Shown here: piece after piece, positions 26,848-35,260 of the stretch | Layout of the letters: every line of letters begins with the position of its first letter | Numbering within the stretch: the first letter of the stretch is position 1 | From: Ulvibacter sp. MAR_2010_11 | GTDB taxonomy: Bacteria > Bacteroidota > Bacteroidia > Flavobacteriales > Flavobacteriaceae | Assembly: GCF_002813135.1 (NCBI RefSeq) | Contig: NZ_PHTY01000001.1 | Location: forward strand, 739,501 to 803,500 | Direction: 5' to 3' | Length of the DNA stretch: 64,000 bases | Program-made: the position numbers and the translations under genes | The notes under the pieces: generated by a model | Seen by the model: the letters and a program-made list of their open reading frames with translations, nothing else | Databases searched by the model: none | What the model was told of the DNA's origin: nothing

Positions 26848-27507
26848 ATGAAAAAAATACTTATTATACTGACAATTTTTATCTCAACAACTGCAAGTTA
26901 TGCTCAAGTTGGTATAAACACCACAACCCCTTCTGCGGCTCTCGACGTGAATGGAGAAGTTTTAATCGACGGCGGATTTTATCTGGAATCCCCGGGCGAT
27001 AATACGGCTATACGAGGATCCAAGTTCTTGGTTCGCACCACTTCTAATGAACTTTCTCGCTACGATATAGCCCAGAGTAAATACGGTCCCATAAACTACG
27101 TCGAATTTGCCTTCAAAAACTTGTCGGCACAGGGTTTGTTAGATTACGACACCAAAATAGCTACCAATGATTATCTGGTTAGTATTCAGGGTTATTCGTG
27201 TGGCATTGCCGGTGCAGGTCGAACCGGTAGTATTATGCCAAGCAGTTCGGTCTCCAACCTCAATATTGAAGGCTATCAAATCTACGCATATCCTAATCCT
27301 GCAACGGGAACATGGTTCTTAAGAGCACATGTCAACAATTCGACATGGCAAAGGTACCAGGGAGATGGCTATGTGGACACTGAAATTGATATGTGGTTGA
27401 ATGTGATGATTTACAGAAAAGGCTTTATCGCCAAGGCACAAAACGACATCACCGTAAATATGCTTTTTTTACCGGAAGGAGTCGCTTTACCTCCAAGCGG
27501 ATTTTAA
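26848..27507 (+). CDS. QVGINT-type secreted protein (4 of 4)
   Basis: A ~219-residue protein: signal peptide (MKKILIILTIFISTTASYA), QVGINTTTPSAALDVNGEVLI, then a unique central part and a C-terminal stretch FLPEGVALPPSGF. The ATG at 26848 is preferred; the frame is open up to a TTG at 26830 inside the previous gene. Last gene of the operon, convergent with the TPR gene. Confidence 0.7.
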   Translation: MKKILIILTIFISTTASYAQVGINTTTPSAALDVNGEVLIDGGFYLESPGDNTAIRGSKFLVRTTSNELSRYDIAQSKYGPINYVEFAFKNLSAQGLLDYDTKIATNDYLVSIQGYSCGIAGAGRTGSIMPSSSVSNLNIEGYQIYAYPNPATGTWFLRAHVNNSTWQRYQGDGYVDTEIDMWLNVMIYRKGFIAKAQNDITVNMLFLPEGVALPPSGF

Positions 27508-27569
27508 ATCCTTCAATAAAGTTGAAAACCAAAATCCGCAGCTATTTATCGCAGGAAGTACTAATCAAT

Positions 27570-29297
27570 CTATAACACAGATTGGTCGATTTTTATATCG
27601 GAATACTGCCAAGCGCTTTCAAATTCCTTCCTAATGAGCTTTGCATCATTGGTTTTTCCTTGTGCCATATACACATTGTAAAGTCCCATTAGAGACCAGC
27701 CATTTTGCCGTAGTACTTTGAGGTCTTCTTTATAAATCATTTCCGCTTCGGCAAGTTTACCGGTATGTAAGAGAATTGCTCCCAAATTCTGACGTACAGG
27801 AATATGCCATGCAGACGGTTCGGTATACGTCAATGCATCTTCCAATTTGATTGCATTTTCAAGGTGTTTAATGGCCTTTGTAACATTCCCTTCGGCAGAA
27901 GCAAGCTCACCGGCAATAACCTCATAGGCAATATTTGCAATTGCATCGGAGGTGTTTTGGGCTACTGCCATAAGTTTAGACAGCTCGGGATCTTCTTTTA
28001 GCAGCCCAATTGCATCGAGTTCCTCCTTGGCCTCTTTCAAGTTTTTCTTTCGTATAAAGGCCATTCCCCTGGCGTAATGACGAATAAGGGAAAGGTGTTT
28101 TATGTTGGCATTGGGCGCCGGAATGGTTAATATATCGTTCCATTTTCCAAATCGGACATATGCCAATAATGGAGTTGCGGCAAAATCCTGAAGAAAAGGC
28201 ATCGCAACTAATTCCCCGGTGGGGACCCGTTCAGCTGTTTTTTTTGCTGCATCGATAGCCTCGTCACTACTGCCTAACAAACTAGCAGCAGACCACAAGA
28301 AGTGAATATTATGAGGGTAATAACCCAATGGATAAAGGCCTTGAGAATAACATTGTGATATATAGTCTTCATCGGCCAATATGGCCGCTTTATTCGCGAT
28401 GACGGCATCTTTATATCGTCCAACTCTAATATAGATATGAGAAGGCATATGTACTATATGGCCTGCAGCCGGCATAAGTGATCCCAAAATATCTGCACTT
28501 GGCACACCTAAATCCGGAAAGGGCAGTTCTACCATATGAATATAGTAATGATGTGCCCCGGGATTTTCAGGATCCAACAGCATGGCTTTTTCAAGAGCCA
28601 GTTTCGCTTCCTGAATATTGGGAGAAGGCGTACCATTTTCATCCCAATAGTTCCAGGGGACAGTATTCATTGCAGCTTCGGCATACAGTATATTAATATT
28701 GGCATCACTGGGATAGGAAGACAATACAGTTTCCATAGCTTTTAAATACGCCATATTTAAATGACCAATATCGACTGTTAAATCGCTGTTATATCGAGCT
28801 TCCAGTGCTTTGATGAGTGCCTGTTCTTTCGGGGTGGCAGAAGCTGCCAGTTTAACAGCCTTTACAAGAGCCTCATTACTTTTTTGTTTACGTTCATCAT
28901 CCGGCAAGGGATCATTAATATTAGGGCCTAAAACATAAGCCTGCCCCCAATATGACATTGCCGATTTAGGATCTAGTCTCGAAGCCTCCATAAAAGAGCG
29001 ATGCGCTTCGGCATGATTAAAAGCATACGCGAGCTTCATGCCTTGATTGAAGAAGGTTTGGGCTAGTTCATTTTCTGTACTGATTTTAAAGCTGAGATCA
29101 CCTAAATTTTCGAAGAGCGGAGCTATTTGTTTGGTCGAATCGACGACACCAAACTGGAACTTAGGCGGAGTGCATTTAATAAAATTATACCCAACCTTTA
29201 TCACAGGTTTCAGTTCTTTATTATTGCTAAAGGTTGAAAATAGAAGTGCAATGATAAAAACAGGGATCAAAATAAAAATAAGACTGATTCTTTTCAT
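27570..29297 (-). CDS. TPR-repeat exported protein
   Basis: A 575-residue protein with an N-terminal membrane anchor or signal (LIFILIPVFIIALLFST) followed by TPR-type helical repeats along most of its length (for example NEALVKAVKLAA, EAKLALEKAMLLDPENPGAHHYY, LEDALTYTEPSAWHIP). A typical His/Pro-rich region HAGAHHYYIHMVELP-like lies near residue 240. It acts as a protein-interaction scaffold at the envelope. It lies head-to-tail 343 bp downstream of the CRTAC1 gene, a pairing that suggests a shared pathway such as surface polymer or ligand capture. Confidence 0.8.
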   Translation of the reverse strand: MKRISLIFILIPVFIIALLFSTFSNNKELKPVIKVGYNFIKCTPPKFQFGVVDSTKQIAPLFENLGDLSFKISTENELAQTFFNQGMKLAYAFNHAEAHRSFMEASRLDPKSAMSYWGQAYVLGPNINDPLPDDERKQKSNEALVKAVKLAASATPKEQALIKALEARYNSDLTVDIGHLNMAYLKAMETVLSSYPSDANINILYAEAAMNTVPWNYWDENGTPSPNIQEAKLALEKAMLLDPENPGAHHYYIHMVELPFPDLGVPSADILGSLMPAAGHIVHMPSHIYIRVGRYKDAVIANKAAILADEDYISQCYSQGLYPLGYYPHNIHFLWSAASLLGSSDEAIDAAKKTAERVPTGELVAMPFLQDFAATPLLAYVRFGKWNDILTIPAPNANIKHLSLIRHYARGMAFIRKKNLKEAKEELDAIGLLKEDPELSKLMAVAQNTSDAIANIAYEVIAGELASAEGNVTKAIKHLENAIKLEDALTYTEPSAWHIPVRQNLGAILLHTGKLAEAEMIYKEDLKVLRQNGWSLMGLYNVYMAQGKTNDAKLIRKEFESAWQYSDIKIDQSVL

Positions 29298-29640
29298 ATT
29301 GCTTAGCGATTAAATGTTTAAATTGAAGTGAGTAGAATTCACTACAAATGAATTGGCAATTACTCCACAATACACTGAATTTCAATACATAAATATACAA
29401 ATAAAACAAATCGGTGCCCATAAAAAACCCTTTTTATTATGAAGTGATGAAGGGTCCCGGTAACTTATTTGATGACAAACAAAAAAGCCCGTGCCTGCAC
29501 ATTTGTTTCGGCGGTCGGGCATAAATATGAAAAAGCTTTTCGTCGGTTTTGTCATTCCGTGCTTGATTCGGAATCTAAAGAACAACTCACATTTAAGTGC
29601 CTTAATACAGGATTCTTACTAAAAACAAATGAGTCTGTCC
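29298..29640. other. Intergenic with terminator of the CRTAC1 gene
   Basis: A 343-bp non-coding gap containing the hairpin at 29480-29520 and, near 29588, a CACATTTAAGTG tract also found beside the tRNA-Asp (about 50337-50348). No ORF is supported. Confidence 0.5.
29480..29520 (-). terminator. Terminator hairpin of the AAACAAAAAAGCC family
   Basis: On the minus strand GCCCG ... CGGGC closes a stem with a long loop followed by TTTTTT. It lies 120 bp after the CRTAC1 stop. The sequence is related to copies at 49586-49632, 49664-49724 and 50272-50330, which share the AAACAAAAAAAGCC edge. Confidence 0.6.
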
Positions 29641-32600
29641 TTATCGAGTCCAGATGAGTAATTTAGGCGGACCGGCATTGTTGACTGCTAAGATAGCCGG
29701 TCGCTTCTCGCGCCCAAGAAACAATATTTCAATTCCCTTAACATTTAATGGTAAGAATAGTCCGCTTTCTTCTAAAATAGGCATTGGCTTGAAAGATCCA
29801 TCCCCGTTACCTTGCATATACAATCCTTTGTTTGCATCATAGGCAGGCGTTTCCACTTCAGTATCATACACATTTCCTCCAACCAGAAGATCCAAATTTC
29901 CATCCTTGTTAAAATCGTAAACAACCATGTCGTTTATAGGACCCATTTGGGATTCCATGGGTAATTCCTTAACTGCAAAAGAGCCGTTTCCTAAGTTTTC
30001 TATATACACACTCGCAAAATTAGTCGCTGCATAATGAAGTGCATTTGCCAGGGCATCGGTTCCGTATATATCTTCAAGAGTAGAGGAAGCAAAATCCTTA
30101 TACATTGGAAATTTTTCATTTATAAATGGCATTTGCTGGGACGAACATTCCTTTCCGCGTACAGGAGCTAACTTACCCTTATAATACTTACTTAGGACGA
30201 TATCAAGCGTTCCATTCTTATCAAAGTCACTTGAAAAAATATGTAAAGGTTTGTCCATTGTAGGATGGAATTTATTGTTTAAGCCAATATTTCCCACGAT
30301 TAAATCTTCATCACCATCATTGTCAAAATCACCCTTGTTAATGCCGGACCACCAACCTACATGATTCGAAAAAGAATAACTTTCGGTTGCATTTACAAAA
30401 CCCTTAGGCGTGTTATGAAAGACCATGATTGGCGTCCATTCCCCTACAATTACTAAATCCTTTCTGCCATCCCTATTCATATCCAGCCAACACGAGCCTG
30501 TAATCATCCCGGCCTTATGTATGCCGGAGCCCAACGTCATGGTAACATCTTTAAAGATGCCGTTGGTGTTTTCCAATAAATAGGAAGTAGGAGCAAGAGG
30601 ATATTTTCCCGGTTCTGTTCTTCCGCCAACAAATAAATCTAAATCCCCGTCTCCATCCCAATCGAATGCGCTCACCTCTTTGGTGCTGGAAGTTATTTTT
30701 GGCAATGCGTTCACAGCTCTCTTTAAATTTCCTTGACCATCATTAACATACAACCTATCCTGCAATAAATTGGGTGTATTTTTTACATCCCCACCCCCAC
30801 CGCTGGACACATATAAGTCTAAATCGCCATCTCCATCCGAATCGAAAAATAAGGAACCGGTATCCTCAAATTTTGAATCTTGCGTTAATGCCGGCTGTGC
30901 CGAAAATTCCATGCCTTTCGCACCGTAAAAATACATCCGCCCTGCCTGCCCTAATGCGCCTCCAATATACAGATCGTCCAAACCATCCTTATTTACATCA
31001 CCAACACTCACACTCGGCCCTAGTGTTGATTGTTTGTGGGGTAGTAATATTTCTGTTTGAAAATCATTGTATTTATTTTCTTGATGAATAAAGGTATCGA
31101 GTCCCGATTGACCGGTAATATCAAAGAACAGCGGACTTTTCACCTCAACGGTGGTTGCAATACTTGAAACTTTTTGTTTATCTATCTTATGTTTTTTATC
31201 GATTGCAACATCATTCATTATATAACTCGTCCCATCGGGCCAGAAAATCTCGACTTTTTCTACAGAATTTAATTCTCCCAAGCCGAAGTGAGCCAGAGGC
31301 TGCATAGTAGACAAATAGCCTCTAACAAAACTGTACTCTACCAATTGTGTTATATCACCCGAATACACTTTGATTTTTGAATACAATACATTTGAAGTGT
31401 TCTTACCATCTGTAAGTTCAAATTGTATAAAGTGGTTTTTCTTTTTTTCTGAAGTATTGTTTCTATAAACAAAGGCATGCGATTCGAGATTGTTTACAAT
31501 CATATCCAAATCGCCGTCATTATCTAAATCGCCATAGGCCGCACCATTCGAAAAGGATGCCGTGTTAAAGCCCCAATCTTTCGATTTGTCCTGAAACGTC
31601 AAATTTCCCTGATTCTCAAAAATAAAATTTGGCAAGGGACGGGATTTGGCACTGTCTAAGTGAGAAAAGTAAATTTGACTTTTATCTCCTGTTTCTCGTT
31701 TGTATCGTTTTGCCAGGCTAATCTTCCAATCGTTATCCTTGGTATCTTTTTTAAATCCATTGGTTACAATAAGGTCTTTATTGGTGTTATTGTCAAGGTC
31801 AAGAAAAAGAGGTGCCCAACTCCAACCTGTTTGAGAAACTCCGGCCATTAGTGCAATTTCACTAAAGTTTCCTGTACCTCGATTCACATTCAATGTGTTA
31901 AACATATACTGCGGCACGTATTTAACGGTATCTACCAAATAGGTAAAAAGTTCAACATTCATCGACTCCATCAATGTTTTATTTAAATAATGATCTGATG
32001 GGGTCATGTCTACAGCCACTAAATCTACCAATCCGTCATTATTGAAATCGGCCACATCACAACCCATCGAATAAAATGATGTATGCGAAGCCTTTGCGAG
32101 TAGGCGGTCCGTAAAACTACCGTCCCGGTTGTTTATATACAGAAAGTCCGGTATAAAATAATCATTCGAAACATATACATCCAGATATCCATCATCATCG
32201 AAATCGGTTATAGAAACTCCCAATCCAAAACCAACTTTAAACATGCCGGCTTCGGCTGTGATATCGGTAAACTTTCCATTTCCCTCATTTCTATAAAGAG
32301 TATTAACCGATTTCTTTTGGACATCCGGTGTTTGTGACAAAAGTGTTTGATTAAAATCCTGAATACTGTTACCTCTCTCGGTATTCCCATAATTGAAGAT
32401 AGAATGGTTTAACACAAATAAATCCAGGTCTCCATCCTTGTCCATATCAAAAAAGGCTGCCTGAGACGAATAGGAGGCATCATCAATTCCGTACGCAGCA
32501 GCACTTTCAGTAAAGGTTAAATCTCCGTTATTTATGTACAGTTTATTTTTAAGCAGATCATCATTTAAGGTAGGGCCCGAATTACATACATAAATGTCTA

Positions 32601-33000
32601 AATATCCATCATTATTTATATCTACTGTTGTTACACCGGTAGACCACTGACTGGAATTGAATCCCGCCTTATTTGTAAGATCTTCAAACTCAAAATCTCC
32701 TTTATTCAGAAAAAATCGATTTGTAGTGTCATTTCCGCACATAAAAACATCGGCAAGACCGTCGTTATTAAAGTCGGAAATTGCTACCCCGCTCCCGTTG
32801 TAAAAATAATCGTAGTTGCCTAAAGATCGATCCGGCTTTTCAATAGACGTATTTTTAAAGATCAGTTTGGTGTTTTTGGGTTCGAGTAAGGTAAAGAGGG
32901 GCGTATCCTGATCGATTTCAACATTTTCCTTTTTTCCGTCACAGGACCACAAGAGAATACAAAAGAGACCCGAAAGAAAGGGTACAGAAGGATATTTCAT
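29641..33000 (-). CDS. CRTAC1-family FG-GAP/VCBS repeat lipoprotein with ASPIC/UnbV domain
   Basis: An 1119-residue lipoprotein: lipobox at the Cys of FCILLWSCDGK. More than ten FG-GAP/VCBS repeats with calcium-binding DxNxDGxxD loops follow (DFNNDGLAD, DINNDGYLD, DMDKDGDLD, DFDDDGYLD and others), in two propeller-like blocks (~60-520 and ~640-1110). An ASPIC/UnbV domain lies between (LAHFGLGELNSVEKVEIFWPDG). It is a large surface-exposed beta-propeller protein probably binding calcium and a polysaccharide or protein ligand. Monocistronic. Confidence 0.9.
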   Translation of the reverse strand: MKYPSVPFLSGLFCILLWSCDGKKENVEIDQDTPLFTLLEPKNTKLIFKNTSIEKPDRSLGNYDYFYNGSGVAISDFNNDGLADVFMCGNDTTNRFFLNKGDFEFEDLTNKAGFNSSQWSTGVTTVDINNDGYLDIYVCNSGPTLNDDLLKNKLYINNGDLTFTESAAAYGIDDASYSSQAAFFDMDKDGDLDLFVLNHSIFNYGNTERGNSIQDFNQTLLSQTPDVQKKSVNTLYRNEGNGKFTDITAEAGMFKVGFGLGVSITDFDDDGYLDVYVSNDYFIPDFLYINNRDGSFTDRLLAKASHTSFYSMGCDVADFNNDGLVDLVAVDMTPSDHYLNKTLMESMNVELFTYLVDTVKYVPQYMFNTLNVNRGTGNFSEIALMAGVSQTGWSWAPLFLDLDNNTNKDLIVTNGFKKDTKDNDWKISLAKRYKRETGDKSQIYFSHLDSAKSRPLPNFIFENQGNLTFQDKSKDWGFNTASFSNGAAYGDLDNDGDLDMIVNNLESHAFVYRNNTSEKKKNHFIQFELTDGKNTSNVLYSKIKVYSGDITQLVEYSFVRGYLSTMQPLAHFGLGELNSVEKVEIFWPDGTSYIMNDVAIDKKHKIDKQKVSSIATTVEVKSPLFFDITGQSGLDTFIHQENKYNDFQTEILLPHKQSTLGPSVSVGDVNKDGLDDLYIGGALGQAGRMYFYGAKGMEFSAQPALTQDSKFEDTGSLFFDSDGDGDLDLYVSSGGGGDVKNTPNLLQDRLYVNDGQGNLKRAVNALPKITSSTKEVSAFDWDGDGDLDLFVGGRTEPGKYPLAPTSYLLENTNGIFKDVTMTLGSGIHKAGMITGSCWLDMNRDGRKDLVIVGEWTPIMVFHNTPKGFVNATESYSFSNHVGWWSGINKGDFDNDGDEDLIVGNIGLNNKFHPTMDKPLHIFSSDFDKNGTLDIVLSKYYKGKLAPVRGKECSSQQMPFINEKFPMYKDFASSTLEDIYGTDALANALHYAATNFASVYIENLGNGSFAVKELPMESQMGPINDMVVYDFNKDGNLDLLVGGNVYDTEVETPAYDANKGLYMQGNGDGSFKPMPILEESGLFLPLNVKGIEILFLGREKRPAILAVNNAGPPKLLIWTR

Positions 33001-33687
33001 ATAGATGCCAATAATTATTAGTTAGTAAGTTATCGTAAAAATAGGAATAAAATATATTGGAACCGGAGTTTTCAAATAGCACAATTCAATGCATTCCTTT
33101 AGGACGTAAAAAACTTGTGTGAAATGATTTTTGGGACATAAATTGATCTGATTCAAATAAAACCTTCACCTGCACTATTCATCGATATTTAGCATGGTTG
33201 CACAATGGGTTTCGGGGGACAGGTCTTTTTATTTGCTGATAAAGAAATTGAAATAGCGCCCTAGCTCTCGCTCTGCAGCGGGATTAGTTCGATTACGCGA
33301 ATTGAAATTCAGTTTATCATGTTATTTACTAAAATGAAATGGTAAAAATTGTTATAAATGGTCTTTATTGAAGCAAGTTTACCCAGTTCCAGTTTCATCA
33401 CTATATCCGTTTGGATTTCATCCCCAAGTTAAAAACTGTGGCGATCAAATTACAACAGACCGATCCCTTTCTTGGTTGAAGAAAAACACTAAGAGGGTCT
33501 AAATAAGGGAATTATGTATTTGTTAATCATTTTCAAATACCCCATTATAATATCGGCGTTTATTTACCATTCGTCTACACTTTATTTGCACTTATCGATA
33601 TTTTCACAATACTCTCATAAAGGAAAATAGATTTGTCCCGTTATTACTATTTAAGGGTTGATGTAATTTGAACAATTTTAAGTTTTT
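33001..33687. other. Intergenic 5' region with box-pair promoter
   Basis: 687 bp without a supported ORF. The left part is the CRTAC1 upstream region. The right part carries the box pair at 33567-33608 and the -7 element at 33628. The left ~500 bp show no other recognisable structure. Confidence 0.5.
33567..33635 (+). promoter_or_regulatory. Box-pair promoter of the 152-aa unknown gene
   Basis: Box 1 ATTCGTCTACAC (CGTC at 33572) and box 2 TATCGATAT (33593) are 21 bp apart. A perfect TAGATTTG -7 element at 33628-33635 follows, 56 bp after the start of CGTC. No good TTG is present at -33, which fits an activator-dependent promoter. The same architecture recurs at 34186, 39292, 40196 and 45876. 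Confidence 0.7.
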
Positions 33688-34146
33688 ATGATGGAGTATA
33701 TACATGATTTATTTAGTGGATCTTATTTTACATTTTTGGAGAAACAACTACAAATTGCATGGTGTTATTTTCTAGGCATTTTGAATTCGGAGAAATATTT
33801 GGTAATCCCGCAAGATTCCTTCGATTCAAAAATAAATACAATTAAAAATACTTCCTTTAAAAAAGCAGAATGCGTGAGGCTTAGTGATCGTGAATTTCTT
33901 AGGCTGGAGTTGAAAACTCAAAGAGCGAAGGTAAATCGCGAACTTATGGGGTATATTAAACGTCTTGAATTTTTGTATAACCTAGAGCCCTCAATAATCC
34001 GTCTTGCGTCCAGAGATCAATACAATATAGGTGAGTTGCAAGACTTTTTAATATCAAAGAAAGAGGCTCAACAAGAAATAATCATACTAACTCAAAAAAT
34101 TGCATCTCTAGAAAGCGTAAAGACCAATGAACATATCGCTGCTTGA
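33688..34146 (+). CDS. Unknown cytoplasmic protein with coiled coil
   Basis: A 152-residue protein without signal peptide or membrane segment. The N-terminal ~60 residues are mixed (YFTFLEKQLQIAWCYFLGIL); the C-terminal ~80 residues are strongly helical and charged (EFLRLELKTQRAKVNREL, ISKKEAQQEIIILTQKIA), consistent with a coiled coil. I recognise no family. It shares the box-pair promoter of the neighbouring H-NOX and fibre genes, so it probably belongs to their regulon. Confidence 0.65.
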   Translation: MMEYIHDLFSGSYFTFLEKQLQIAWCYFLGILNSEKYLVIPQDSFDSKINTIKNTSFKKAECVRLSDREFLRLELKTQRAKVNRELMGYIKRLEFLYNLEPSIIRLASRDQYNIGELQDFLISKKEAQQEIIILTQKIASLESVKTNEHIAA

Positions 34147-34185
34147 AATGATAAAAACAGAGGGTATATTGAAATTGACACTGAA

Positions 34186-34276
34186 CCATTCGTCTACACT
34201 TTATTTCCATTCGTCTATACTTTAGTAGAGATTTACAGAATCATTGCTCCTTAAATTAAAGAAAAGATGATATTTG
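34186..34276 (+). promoter_or_regulatory. Triple-box promoter of the H-NOX operon
   Basis: Two almost identical 21-bp units CCATTCGTCTAYAC (34186-34206 and 34207-34227) are followed by a weaker third box TTACAGAAT (34233). A GATATTTG element at 34269-34276 lies 57 bp after CGTC of the second unit (34212), the same spacing as in the other promoters. The extra upstream copy suggests stronger or autoregulated binding. Confidence 0.7.
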
Positions 34277-34306
34277 ATTTTATTCGACCATTTCAAAAGA
34301 AATTTA

Positions 34307-34720
34307 ATGCTGAATCAAATGTCAATCCTTTTCATTGAAGACGATCTCGTAGAAACAATGAAAATGCATAGAACTCTAGAGAAGTTAGAATTAAATCACA
34401 CCATTCATGAAGCTAAGAATGGTGAACAGGCGCTTGCTTTCTTAAAAAGCACGGACCGATTTCCTGATATCATCTTATTGGATTTAAACATGCCTAAAAT
34501 TAATGGAATAGAATTTTTAAAAATTTTGAAAGACGATGACAAAATTAAGTATATACCAACCATTGTATTAACTACATCACACAATCGTAAAGATGTTCTG
34601 GAATGTTATAAAGTTGGAATAGCAGGATATATAATAAAGCCACTGAATTACAAGGATTATGTTTATAAAATTGATAAATTGTTAGCCTATTGGAGTGTAA
34701 ATGAATTAATTAAAGGATAG
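34307..34720 (+). CDS. Single-domain response regulator of the H-NOX operon
   Basis: A 137-residue receiver: acidic pocket EDD (11-13), phospho-acceptor Asp59 in ILLDLNMPKING, and Lys in YIIKPLN. The frame is open to a TTG at 34274, but that falls in the putative -7 element, so ATG 34307 (or 34319) is preferred. The stop directly precedes the H-NOX ATG. It probably links the kinase to the Hpt protein in a multistep phosphorelay. Confidence 0.88.
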   Translation: MLNQMSILFIEDDLVETMKMHRTLEKLELNHTIHEAKNGEQALAFLKSTDRFPDIILLDLNMPKINGIEFLKILKDDDKIKYIPTIVLTTSHNRKDVLECYKVGIAGYIIKPLNYKDYVYKIDKLLAYWSVNELIKG

Positions 34721-35260
34721 ATGAAAGGAATTGTATTTACGGAGTTTTTGGAATTGGTAGAATCGAAGTTTGGCCTAGAGGTAGTAGATGAGATTATTAC
34801 CAATTCGAATTTACCTTCAAAAGGGGTTTATACAGCCGTTGGGACCTATTCATTTTCTGAAATGTTAAGTCTTCTTAACCATTTAAGTAGGCATACTTCT
34901 ATTAGTGTAGACGAACTTTTAATGATATATTCTGAACACTTTTTTAGTGTTTTAGTAAGTAGTTACCCCGAACTAATTAAAACCTACAAGGACCCTTTAG
35001 AAATGTTGGCCTCCATAGAGAATCATATTCACGTGGAAGTACTTAAAATCTATCCCGATGCCGAATTACCCACATTTGAAATCTTAACAAGAACAGAAAA
35101 TTCTTTGGTAATGTTGTATAAGTCGAGTCGCTCGATGTATTATTTCGGACTAGGATTAATGCACAAGACTTTCGAACACTTTAATTCGAGTGCGACCATA
35201 ACCTTCGATAAAATTAAAGAAGATGGGTCTGAAGTTAAATTTACAATTGTACGGAATTAA
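34721..35260 (+). CDS. H-NOX heme sensor protein
   Basis: A 179-residue heme-nitric oxide/oxygen-binding (HNOB) domain protein. It begins MKGIVFTEFLELVE, typical of bacterial H-NOX. The proximal heme ligand is most likely His104 (IHVEVLKIYPDAELPTF). The heme-propionate motif YxSxR is intact as Tyr133-Lys-Ser135-Ser-Arg137. It is a cytosolic sensor of NO (O2 is possible; specificity is not readable here). The stop overlaps the kinase ATG (TAATGG), the classical H-NOX/kinase pairing in which ligand-bound H-NOX inhibits the kinase. Confidence 0.93.
   Translation: MKGIVFTEFLELVESKFGLEVVDEIITNSNLPSKGVYTAVGTYSFSEMLSLLNHLSRHTSISVDELLMIYSEHFFSVLVSSYPELIKTYKDPLEMLASIENHIHVEVLKIYPDAELPTFEILTRTENSLVMLYKSSRSMYYFGLGLMHKTFEHFNSSATITFDKIKEDGSEVKFTIVRN

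Noticed and set aside
34274-34306. TTG start for the response regulator
   Set aside because: The TTG is part of the GATATTTG -7 element; the receiver fold begins after ATG 34307.
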